DNA from: JAIPAN01 sp040403555
Lineage (GTDB): Bacteria > Bacteroidota > Bacteroidia > Sphingobacteriales > Sphingobacteriaceae
Length of the DNA stretch: 64,000 bases
Direction of reading: 5' to 3'
Assembly (NCBI GenBank): GCA_040403555.1
Contig: JBBAKN010000004.1
Location: forward strand, 186,001-250,000
Shown here: positions 44,269-53,400 of the stretch, piece by piece
Numbering within the stretch: position 1 is the first letter of the stretch
Layout: every line of letters starts with the position of its first letter
Position numbers and translations under genes: made by a program
The notes under the pieces: generated by a model
Seen by the model: the letters and a program-made list of their open reading frames with translations, nothing else
The model's database searches: none
What the model was told of the DNA's origin: nothing

Positions 44269-44697
44269 ATGTGTAGTTTTATTAAACTTAAAAAAACTAA
44301 TCTGAAACAATTTACTCTCATGTTACTTTCAGCAATAATAATGTTGAGCTGTAATAATCCAAAAGATTCCATTAATCCGGCAATAGGGACCCCTATTAAA
44401 GTTGGCGGTTTAGAAGTTGCTCAAAATGACCTCTCAGAAAAAATGACAGGAAAAGATGCTAAAAAGATCTGTAATGAATTAGGTGACGATTGGAGATTAC
44501 CTACAAAAGAAGAATTAAATATACTTTACACCAATAAAGATAAAATTGGAGGTTTTGTATATGGTAATTATTGGAGTTCTACAGAAAATACACCAAATAC
44601 TATGTGGGTTCAAAACTTTGGGGATGGTAGTGGTATTGATGGAGCCCAAGATATGCCCTCTTTTTCGGTTAGGGTTGTACGTTCTCCCAAAAATTGA
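44269..44697 (+). CDS. DUF1566-like lipoprotein
   Basis: A 142-residue protein with a lipoprotein signal peptide (basic n-region, lipobox IMLSC) and a DUF1566/FISUMP-like lectin-type domain. Landmarks are ICNELGDDWRLPTKEELN, NYWSSTENTP and FSVRVVRS, the end typical of these domains. Such domains are widespread on Bacteroidota surfaces; the ligand is unknown. Base composition is clearly more AT-rich than the housekeeping genes. It is bounded by terminators on both sides and so is probably a single-gene unit. An internal ATG 17 codons later would lose the basic n-region. Confidence 0.75.
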   Translation: MCSFIKLKKTNLKQFTLMLLSAIIMLSCNNPKDSINPAIGTPIKVGGLEVAQNDLSEKMTGKDAKKICNELGDDWRLPTKEELNILYTNKDKIGGFVYGNYWSSTENTPNTMWVQNFGDGSGIDGAQDMPSFSVRVVRSPKN

Positions 44698-44778
44698 TTT
44701 ACACGAATAAGGTTATTTGGAATTAGTGGTAAAAGGAATTTATATAAGATAAAAACTTAATACTAATATAGAAATTAG

Positions 44779-44810
44779 AAAAACCCTCACCAAATTCGGT
44801 GAGGGTTTTT
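44779..44810 (+). terminator. Intrinsic terminator after the DUF1566-like gene
   Basis: AAAAACCCTCACC (44779-44791) pairs with GGTGAGGGTTTTT (44798-44810) over a 6-base loop, followed by a T. It is 81 bases after the stop. Confidence 0.88.
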
Positions 44811-44819
44811 TGATTTCAC

Positions 44820-44827
44820 TATATTTG
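44820..44827 (+). promoter_or_regulatory. Candidate -7 element TATATTTG for the FG-GAP lipoprotein
   Basis: An exact TAnnTTTG match 40 bases before the ATG and just after the terminator. The position of a -33 box falls inside the terminator stem and has no TTTG. Confidence 0.3.
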
Positions 44828-44867
44828 AGTTTATTCAATTCTCAGGTTTATGTAGAATCACATTTTT

Positions 44868-46268
44868 ATGTATAAGAAAAGAATTTTTCAATTTATTTTT
44901 CTCGTTGTACTTTGGGGGTGCAAGAAAAGTGAAAGCACGTCTATTTCCCCTATGCCAATCACACCTCCCATTTCTCCTACTATCAAAACTGGTGTAAATA
45001 TGGATACCACATGGTTTAATAAAAAATATACCAATTATCAGTTAGTGACTCATAGATGGTACGGATATGGTGATTTCAATAAGGATGGATATAAAGACAT
45101 GGTAATCATGTTTGCTGGTAAGGGTACGGAGGAATATCTCTTTCAACAAAACAGCACCGACAGAAGAGTAGTGGGTGTTTTTTTGAATCACAAAACATAT
45201 TTTCAGTTGGATACCAACTTAGTATATGACTATTTAGGCGGTTATAATGGCGTAAATGTTGCCGATATTAATAATGATGGATATTTAGATATTTATCAAA
45301 TGACGGGAATGTGGGAGGGAACCTCTAAGCCCAAGCCATCCTATTATAATAATAATGGGAATGGGGGAATGGATAGTTATGTTTTTATGAACAATGCAAA
45401 TAAAGGATTCACTAAATATACAATACCCATTGAAGATAATCCACCTGTTTGCACATCCGTTTTTGCTGATGCGGATAGAGATGGATTAATCGAGATTTAC
45501 CAGCAGAGTCTGAACTATTTTTATGAGTATAATGGAAATGGGTTCACCAAAAATGTCCTAAATTTAATTAACACATTTAATGGTCAAATTTATAATTTAC
45601 GCGTAGTCACCCCAAAGTACGTTGATAATAATAAGCATGACGTATATTTTATTTCATCTGATAATTTCACCGACGATTTTTTCATCATGAAAGTAGAAGG
45701 AAATAATTTGGTTCCTAAAATTAAATATACCGTTCCTCATACACGTTCGGGGCACACTGATGGGACTAATGGGGAAAGGGAAGAGATGTATGCAATAGAT
45801 TTGGACAATGATGGGAAAAAAGAGTACATCATTCCCAGCCAAATATTCGAAACCACCACCACTCCAAACATCCCATATTTATTGATTGTGAATGACCAAG
45901 GTGTAGACGTAACAGCTGATTTCATGGACCCTTCTATTAATACTAAGTTGACTTATGAACAATTTAATGGAGGGCTTAGAAATATTACCGGTTTGATTTA
46001 CCACACTTTTGCAGATATAGATGGTGATGGTGTTAAGGAGATATTTCCTGCCTGCGGTTTAGGTTATTTAAAAGATGGTAATTCTTATTATTATAAATTT
46101 TTAAATGGCAAATTTGTTTTAAGATTTTATCATTTAGGATGGTTTGGAAATTTGAATACTACGGATAAAAACACCAATTATTGGATATTCCCCGATGAAA
46201 AAAATGGAGTTAATTTGATTATTCCTGTTGAAGGAAATTTAGGCAAATCTTATTTAAGGTCCTTCTAA
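44868..46268 (+). CDS. FG-GAP/VCBS-repeat lipoprotein
   Basis: A 466-residue lipoprotein (lipobox VVLWGC, then KKSES and a Pro/Ser linker). The body has at least five calcium-binding loops of the D-x-D-x-D-G type: DFNKDGYKD, DINNDGYLD, DADRDGLIE, DLDNDGKKE and DIDGDGVKE, spaced as in a beta-propeller of the FG-GAP family. It is exposed at the surface or in the periplasm; the ligand is unknown. Like its neighbour upstream it is AT-rich and lacks any operon partner. Confidence 0.75.
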   Translation: MYKKRIFQFIFLVVLWGCKKSESTSISPMPITPPISPTIKTGVNMDTTWFNKKYTNYQLVTHRWYGYGDFNKDGYKDMVIMFAGKGTEEYLFQQNSTDRRVVGVFLNHKTYFQLDTNLVYDYLGGYNGVNVADINNDGYLDIYQMTGMWEGTSKPKPSYYNNNGNGGMDSYVFMNNANKGFTKYTIPIEDNPPVCTSVFADADRDGLIEIYQQSLNYFYEYNGNGFTKNVLNLINTFNGQIYNLRVVTPKYVDNNKHDVYFISSDNFTDDFFIMKVEGNNLVPKIKYTVPHTRSGHTDGTNGEREEMYAIDLDNDGKKEYIIPSQIFETTTTPNIPYLLIVNDQGVDVTADFMDPSINTKLTYEQFNGGLRNITGLIYHTFADIDGDGVKEIFPACGLGYLKDGNSYYYKFLNGKFVLRFYHLGWFGNLNTTDKNTNYWIFPDEKNGVNLIIPVEGNLGKSYLRSF

Positions 46269-46355
46269 AGGAGTACCGTTCAATTTAAAACCTTTTATAT
46301 TTCTCACCCTATTTTTTTACCTTGCTTTCTTAATTACCACTAATTATTCGAAGCA

Positions 46356-49300
46356 ATGATTCTTCAGTTTAAAAAACTACCCATTTTTACCCTTCTTCTT
46401 TTCACTTGTTTAACCGCAACGGCCCAAACAAAAACCAATATTGATGAGGGTTGGAAATTCCATTTCGGCTATGCTGCTGATCCAGCAAAAGATTTCAATT
46501 ATGGCACTGCAGCTATTTTCTCCAAATCGGGCAAAACAGATCAGACCGCTTTGGCAGCCAATTTTGATGATACCGCTTGGCGAACGCTCAACTTACCCCA
46601 CGATTGGGCTGTAGAATTGCCATTTAGCAATTCGCCTAATTTCGATGTGCAATCGCATGGCTACAAGCCGGTAGGAGGCCTGTATCCCGAAACGAGCATT
46701 GGCTGGTACCGCAAGCATATATCTATTGCCCAAGCCGATTCGGGCAGTCGCATCAGTTTGCAGTTTGATGGAATTTTTAGAAATGCCAGTATTTGGCTAA
46801 ATGGTTTTTATCTCGGAACCAACCAAAGTGGTTATGTAGGCCAAACCTATGATGTAACCGATTATGTAAATTTTGGGAAAGACAATATCATAACCGTACG
46901 GGTTGATGCCACGCAATACGAAGGCTGGTTTTACGAAGGTGCCGGCATTTACCGCCACGTATGGTTAAAAAAATCTAACAACCTACATTTGGCACAAGAC
47001 GGTGTATTTGTGCATGCGGAAGTGAAAGAAAAGCAAGCCAGGGTGTTTGTAGACGCCACCATTAAAAATGGACAGCTAAGCGATGCTTCGGCTACACTTT
47101 ATTCATACCTTACTAACCGAAGCGGCAAGGTTTTAGCCCAAACCGAGCCCCAAGCCATTCGACTTTCACGAAATGGAAGCACAAGCGTTAAACAACAATT
47201 CACCCTTGATAACCCCCGATTGTGGTCTTTAGACGATCCGTATTTATACCGGGTTGTTACGGTAATTAAACAAGGGAAGCTGGTTGTAGATTCGCTGAAA
47301 CAACGCATAGGAATTCGTACACTACGTTTTGATGGTAAGGAAGGTTTCTTTTTAAATGGGAAACATGTAAAAATTCAAGGTGTAAACAATCACCAAGATC
47401 ATGCAGGAGTAGGAAGTGCGGTGCCCGATTATCTTCAATATTATCGCATTCAATTACTGAAAGATATGGGTGCAAATGCCTATAGAACAAGTCATAACGC
47501 ACCTACACCCGAATTGTTAGATGCCTGCGACAGCTTGGGGATGTTGGTTTTAGACGAACAACGTTTGCTGAACAGCAGTCCCGAATACCTCGATCAGTTT
47601 GAACGCCTTATTAAACGTGATCGCAACCACCCCTCTGTATTTTTATGGTCTATTGGCAACGAAGAAGGGTGGATACAAGCCAACAGCGTGGGCAAACGCA
47701 TTGCGCAAACCTTATTGGCCAAACAGCAGGAGTTGGACCCTTCACGTACCAGTACCTATGCAGCCGATATGGGCAATGTGTTTACCGGAGTAAATGAAGT
47801 TATTCCGGTTCGTGGTTTTAATTACCGTCAATTTGCGGTAGCTGATTACCATAAAGATCATCCCAACCAACCAATTATTGGTACCGAAATGGGCAGTACG
47901 GTTACTACCCGAGGTCAGTATGCCTTAGATTCGCTAAAAGCTTACGTACCCGACCAAGATATTACGGCACCTTGGTGGGCCAGCCGTGCCGAAACCTGGT
48001 GGAAATTAGCCGCTGAGAACGCATATTGGGCAGGCGGCTTTATATGGACTGGCTTTGATTATAGAGGCGAACCTACACCCTTTAAATGGCCAAACATCAA
48101 TTCACATTTTGGGGTAATGGATATGTGTGGCTTCCCCAAAAATATTTACTACTACTACCAAAGTTGGTGGACCGATAAAGATGTTTTGCACATTTCGCCC
48201 CATTGGAATTGGCCCGATAAAGTTGGCCAACCGATTGATGTATGGGTAAACTCCAACGCCGATGATGTAGAATTATTTTTAAACGGAAAAAGTTTAGGAA
48301 AAAAAACAATGCCTCGTAACGAGCATTTGCAATGGTCGGTGGTGTACGAACCGGGTACCTTAGAGGCCATTGCCTACAAAAAAGGAAAGCGTTTAACTAG
48401 TAAAGTAGAAACAACCGGCCCAGCCGTGGAAGTAGTACTTACGCCATATAAAACTACCCTAATTGCCGATGGACAAGATGTTGCCGTAATGAATATTACC
48501 GCGGTAGACAAAGAAGGTAGAGAAGTACCAACAGCGAATCAATTGATCAAATTTTCTTTAAAGGGCGATGCCAAAATTATTGGTGTGGGCAATGGAGATC
48601 CGAGTAGTCATGAAGCCGATAAATGTGCCGATGGCGCTTGGCAACGTAGCTTGTTTAATGGCAAATGCCAAGTACTGGTGCAAGCCGGCAAAACTGTAGG
48701 CAGCATTCAGTTTGAAGCCAGTGCTGAGGGTCTTTGGAAAGGGTCTACCGATATTATAACGGTATCTACAAGCAGTGTAGCCACAATTACTTCGGATAAA
48801 AAATACGAGCTTTCTGGTGAAGCTGCTAAACCACGACAAGCCACCCAAATGTTGGGAGCCGACATCTCTTTTTTACCAGAGCTAGAAGCCAAGGGCATTA
48901 AATTTTCGGATAAGGGCGTAGAAAAAGACCCCATCTTGATCATGAAGGAACATGGATTGAATTATGTTCGTTTGCGCATTTTTAACGATCCCGCCAATGC
49001 AGAGGGTTACTCTCCCGGAATTGGTTTTTGTGATTTGGCCCATACCAAGGCCATGGCCAAACGTGTTAAAGCGGCCGGAATGAAATTGCTTTTAGATTTT
49101 CATTACAGCGATTATTGGGCCGATCCTGGTAAACAATTTAAACCTGCTGCCTGGGAGAATTTAAATCCTGAAGAATTAAAGCAAGCGCTATATGAGTATA
49201 CGAAAAAAGTGATACAAGAATTGAAAGACCAAGGCACCACCCCCGATATGGTACAAATTGGAAATGAAATTAACCACGGAATAGTATGGCCCGAAGGCAG

Positions 49301-49751
49301 TGTAAGCAATATTGATTACTTAGCCCAATTGGTTAAAGCTGGAACTGCAGCCGTAAAAGCGGTTGACCCCACTGTGGTGATGATGCTGCATGTGGCGCTT
49401 GGCGGCCAGCACGATGAATCGACCTTTTTTATTGATAATATGTTGGCCCGTGGGGTACATTTTGATGTAATTGGCGAATCGTATTACCCAAAATGGCACG
49501 GAACTTTAGCCGATTTGGAAAACAATTTGACCACCTTGGTTAAACGGTATAATAAAGATGTGATGGTGGTAGAGTATTCTCAGTTAAAAAATGAGGTAAA
49601 CAAAATTGCCTTTGAACTCCCTAATGGAAAAGGTAAGGGTACCTGCATTTGGGAGCCACTGAGTACTTGGGAATCCTTCTTTACTAAAGATGGAAAATCA
49701 AATGCTTATTTAAGCGTATACGATACCTTAAGTAAACAGTATATGGAATAA
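46356..49751 (+). CDS. GH2 beta-galactosidase fused to GH53 endo-beta-1,4-galactanase
   Basis: An 1131-residue secreted protein (signal cleaved near TATAQ). The GH2 part has a jelly-roll domain (about 25-200), an Ig-like domain, and a TIM barrel (about 320-620) with acid/base E436 in SIGNEEGW and nucleophile E511 in IIGTEMGS. A DUF4982-like domain (about 627-700) and an Ig-like domain follow. The C-terminal GH53 part (about 832-1128) has acid/base E971 in QIGNEINHG and nucleophile E1073 in MVVEYSQ. GH53 cuts beta-1,4-galactan and GH2 would remove galactose from the products. No SusC/SusD pair is adjacent and no type IX sorting domain is present. Confidence 0.87.
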   Translation: MILQFKKLPIFTLLLFTCLTATAQTKTNIDEGWKFHFGYAADPAKDFNYGTAAIFSKSGKTDQTALAANFDDTAWRTLNLPHDWAVELPFSNSPNFDVQSHGYKPVGGLYPETSIGWYRKHISIAQADSGSRISLQFDGIFRNASIWLNGFYLGTNQSGYVGQTYDVTDYVNFGKDNIITVRVDATQYEGWFYEGAGIYRHVWLKKSNNLHLAQDGVFVHAEVKEKQARVFVDATIKNGQLSDASATLYSYLTNRSGKVLAQTEPQAIRLSRNGSTSVKQQFTLDNPRLWSLDDPYLYRVVTVIKQGKLVVDSLKQRIGIRTLRFDGKEGFFLNGKHVKIQGVNNHQDHAGVGSAVPDYLQYYRIQLLKDMGANAYRTSHNAPTPELLDACDSLGMLVLDEQRLLNSSPEYLDQFERLIKRDRNHPSVFLWSIGNEEGWIQANSVGKRIAQTLLAKQQELDPSRTSTYAADMGNVFTGVNEVIPVRGFNYRQFAVADYHKDHPNQPIIGTEMGSTVTTRGQYALDSLKAYVPDQDITAPWWASRAETWWKLAAENAYWAGGFIWTGFDYRGEPTPFKWPNINSHFGVMDMCGFPKNIYYYYQSWWTDKDVLHISPHWNWPDKVGQPIDVWVNSNADDVELFLNGKSLGKKTMPRNEHLQWSVVYEPGTLEAIAYKKGKRLTSKVETTGPAVEVVLTPYKTTLIADGQDVAVMNITAVDKEGREVPTANQLIKFSLKGDAKIIGVGNGDPSSHEADKCADGAWQRSLFNGKCQVLVQAGKTVGSIQFEASAEGLWKGSTDIITVSTSSVATITSDKKYELSGEAAKPRQATQMLGADISFLPELEAKGIKFSDKGVEKDPILIMKEHGLNYVRLRIFNDPANAEGYSPGIGFCDLAHTKAMAKRVKAAGMKLLLDFHYSDYWADPGKQFKPAAWENLNPEELKQALYEYTKKVIQELKDQGTTPDMVQIGNEINHGIVWPEGSVSNIDYLAQLVKAGTAAVKAVDPTVVMMLHVALGGQHDESTFFIDNMLARGVHFDVIGESYYPKWHGTLADLENNLTTLVKRYNKDVMVVEYSQLKNEVNKIAFELPNGKGKGTCIWEPLSTWESFFTKDGKSNAYLSVYDTLSKQYME

Positions 49752-49780
49752 AAAAAGCCTCCCAATTGGGAGGCTTTTTT
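49751..49780. terminator. Bidirectional terminator between the GH2-GH53 and lipoprotein genes
   Basis: AAAAAAGCCTCCC and GGGAGGCTTTTTT form a perfect stem around AATT, with A and T runs on each side. It serves both convergent genes. Confidence 0.92.
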
Positions 49781-49787
49781 TATTTAT

Positions 49788-50480
49788 TTAGTTTACTGTA
49801 AAACTATACACACCAGAATCGGACGTATTGCCCTTTAGATCTTTTGTGACTACTTTCCAATAATACGTGGTTGCGCTAGTTACAGATACGTTATTGATTA
49901 CGCTAGCTGTAAGGTTGCTTTGCAACACACTTGGCGAATTGGTAGTTCCCAAGTACACATCGTAGGTACTGATGTCGTTATTTACATCGCTTCCATTCCA
50001 ATCCAAAGTAATTTTCCCAGCAGTAGCTGTAACGGCTTGCCCTTGAGTAGGGGTAACCATTTCGGCTGGAAACGGTGCATGACTAGTCACACCAGAGCCA
50101 GAATTAAAAAACTTCCAAATATCACTCGGTGTAGTGGTACTTGTTTTGCTGGTTTTAGCTATAATTTGCCACGAGTAGGGGGTGTTTTGCAATAAAGTTA
50201 CTTCTAGAGTAGTACTCGTAGTATTTTGCGTAGTACTAGCTTGAGTTAAGAGATTTTTAATAATTAAATCGTAGCTCTCCGCATTGCTGGCAGCAATCCA
50301 AGAGAATAAAATTTTACTCTCTGTGGCCGATACTACTGTGCCGTTTAAACAAGCCTCATTTTGGGCAGGTGCGGCTAAGCTAGTTTTAGTGGGTGCTGCT
50401 CCTGCTGGAGCGCTACCTCCTTTTTTCCCGCAAGAAAAAAGAGTAAAACAAAGAATACAAGTTGCTAAAAAAGTTCTCAT
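49788..50480 (-). CDS. Fibronectin type III-like lipoprotein
   Basis: A 230-residue protein with lipobox LFSC and a low-complexity Gly/Ala/Pro stretch, then two Ig/fibronectin-like repeats: one with ILFSWIAASNAESYDL to TPYSWQI, the other with ITLDWNGSDVNNDISTYDVYLG to TTYYWKVVTKD. These are typical of surface binding or scaffold proteins. Its ATG overlaps the stop of the S8 protease gene as ATGA, so translation is coupled and the two products probably act together. Function is not known. Confidence 0.75.
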   Translation of the reverse strand: MRTFLATCILCFTLFSCGKKGGSAPAGAAPTKTSLAAPAQNEACLNGTVVSATESKILFSWIAASNAESYDLIIKNLLTQASTTQNTTSTTLEVTLLQNTPYSWQIIAKTSKTSTTTPSDIWKFFNSGSGVTSHAPFPAEMVTPTQGQAVTATAGKITLDWNGSDVNNDISTYDVYLGTTNSPSVLQSNLTASVINNVSVTSATTYYWKVVTKDLKGNTSDSGVYSFTVN

Positions 50481-53400
50481 TTTTTAAAGATTTTATAAGT
50501 TTGATCTCCTACCGTTAATAGGTAGAATCCGCTGTCTAAATTACTAACGTTAATTTGTAGAGTTCCGGTGGCATTCTGATAGGTCTGCTGAAACACCTTA
50601 ATTCCCGAACTATTGCTGATGTTTACGGCTACGGTGCTCGTTTGATTTCCGCCCAATTTGATAAACAACATATCACCAAAAGGATTCGGATAAATGGTTG
50701 CTTTATCGTTTACGAGTATAGCTTCATCAAAAGTACCTTGGCAAGGTTTATCGGTTGTTACCAAAATTTGGTTGGTACCTAATTGCAAAGGCAACGTAAT
50801 ACTACTGCTATTGGTTTGGTAGCTTTGGCCGTTTAACTGAATTTGATAGGTACTTGCTCGAGCTAGGTTTAAGGTAACCGAATTGGTTACAGGGTTAACT
50901 TGTGAGAGCACCGCCAAATCTTTGGGTTCACCCACTACTATGCTATAACAAATTTTGTAGCTGGTGTTTCCGTCGGCAGTAATACAAATGGCATAAGTGC
51001 CCGCAACTAAGTTGGGTATGGTTAAGCTAGTTACAAATGGGTAGTTGGTGGTTTGCCCGTTACTGGTTACTGCTGCGGTATAGCTCAATGCTTGTACAGC
51101 CGTAATGGTAATCGATCCATTATTGCTGGTTCTACAAGTTTCATCAACCACAATGGTATTGAAATTATTATAGGCAAGCGGGAACGTTACCCCCACAATT
51201 ACCGGTGCTGAGGTTACTGTACAGGTTCCCACAGTTTTTTGTACGGTATAGGTACCTATTTGAGTGGCATTATACGTTGTAGCGTTTGCACCTGGAATGC
51301 TAACACCGTTTAAGAACCATTGATTACCTGATGCGGCATTTGAAGTTAAAATAGTTCCATTTTTTGTAATGGTAGGAGCTGCCAAACTACTTGTAGTTAC
51401 AGCGGTGCGTTGTGTATTGCTACAGCCTGCAGAACGTACGGCTAAATCGTAGAAATAATAATAAAAGGCTTGGTAGTAATTGGCATTTACTCCAGTTGGA
51501 TCGGTAGCTGTATTGCCAGTGATACTAAACACATCGCCTAATTTAAATGGATAGCCACTCACTCCACTATTATTTCGGAAAATAGAAGCCCCATTTTCAT
51601 ATTCAATAGAAACGGTATAATCACCAGCTTCGGGCAGTAGTAAATTTAATGGGTATACTTGCCCCGTGGCACCATTAGGCGTTACATCGAGTGTTACTCT
51701 CGATACTTCTGCCCCAGTGCTAGTTTTGCTGGCAATAAACGTAATTTTTCCGCCGGCACCAATATATAATCTAGCACTTTCTAGTACTACAGGTGCATTG
51801 GCTTTCATTAATACAGATGGGTTGTTCCCGCTCAAATATGCATTGCTACCAACCCCAAATACAGTATTAGTTGCTGGGCCTACTTTGCCACTAAAATTGT
51901 TTACACCAGCATGAAATGTAGAAATAGTACTTCCTGCTTCGGTATAAGTAGCACTTTGACCTGGTAAATTAAAGGCAACAGGCAACGCATCGGTTGCATT
52001 TTTATACCAAAATATGGTACCTCCACTAGTGCCTGAAAGGGTATATGAATTTGCATTATCGCATTTTGTTACCAGTAAATTACTTGCATCTGGTGGTGTA
52101 CTCGTGGTAACGGTACTGCTAAGTAAATTATTAAGTGGGTTTAAATCGCCTGTTAGTGTGGTTTCTGTTTCTATAGTATACGTAGTGCCGCCTATTAAGT
52201 TAAATCCAGCCCCAGTTGTCGTAATGTTTACATCCATCCCTGGGTCAATACTACCCGAATAGCTTCCTGTTAGGGTAGTAAGCAACGTAGTTCCGTCGTA
52301 TATGCGTGCAGTTAGGCCGATGCCACTTACTGCGCTGGTACCAAAATTTTTAACATTTGCAGTAACTGTTTGGCCTGTTTTTGAGCAGGTACCGCTTGCA
52401 GGATCTATCAGGGTGTTTACACCTACATCTTTACTAGGTGCATTAAACTTGATATTCATATCTAAAGTTTCACCATTGGTATACGTTCCGCAAGAAGTTA
52501 TGGTCGTGGCGTCGGTTGTTTCGGATAGCACAATTCGTGCACGGCTGGTATTTCCTATGGTTACCGTTGCTGGTATTACGATAGGGCCCGTGAATGTGAG
52601 ATTTCCCGTACTGCCGGGGTTCGGTATTTGGGTTCCAACCAACTCATTCACTTCATCAAATACGCCATCGTTATTAAAATCGATATATACTTTTGATATT
52701 TTATCTTGTTCTGTGCCACAGGTTCCTAAAGTTACACTACTAAGTGGGTAGGTAGCTCCTGCTTCTACTTGTATGGTTTGGTTCGTTAAATTTGTATACC
52801 CTCCTGTACTATTACAGCCAGCAGCTGCAGTGTAGGTTACATTGGCTAGGCTAAAGCCTACAATTTTAGAATTGGGCGCACCAGTTGGTGCCGAAGCACA
52901 GTAAGTAGTTCCGCCCACACCCGATAAAATCAAGGAATAGGCCTGTTTACCACTACTTAAAGTAGTTCCTTTATGGTTAATGGTAAGGGTATAGGTTTTG
53001 CCAGGTATAGCATTGGTAATAATTATTTTTTCGACATTATCTCTAATATTATCTCCAGTAGTGGCCACATTGGCTGGTTGGTCAGGGTCAAGTTTATAGG
53101 GGCTGTATGTTAGGGTTCCGTCGCTAATGCGAAGATCTAAGTCGTTTACCAATTTTGGGGTACGATCGTCCGTGGTATTGCCGGCTATTCCAGCAGGATC
53201 CGTCCAGCAAATAGTGGCAACCAATGGTCCTGCACCGGAACTGATTAAGGGTATTGTTTTAGAGGCACCTTGGTTTAATTCATCTTGGATAATCCTGTGA
53301 ATGTTTGTGGAGCCTACCCCATCACCTAGGATCACCTTTGCCGCTTTTTCTGCATTTACTAAGCCCCAACCATAAATATAGTCCGGGCCGGTATTTCCTG

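Noticed and set aside
44104..46355. Integrative element at tRNA-Glu
   Set aside because: No integrase, no duplicated tRNA 3' end and no direct repeats were found at the borders, so only the composition difference is reported.
52302..52751. 149-codon open frame antisense to the S8 protease
   Set aside because: It is the mirror of a repetitive Thr/Gly/Val-rich region that tends to stay open in the opposite strand. No promoter or motif supports it.
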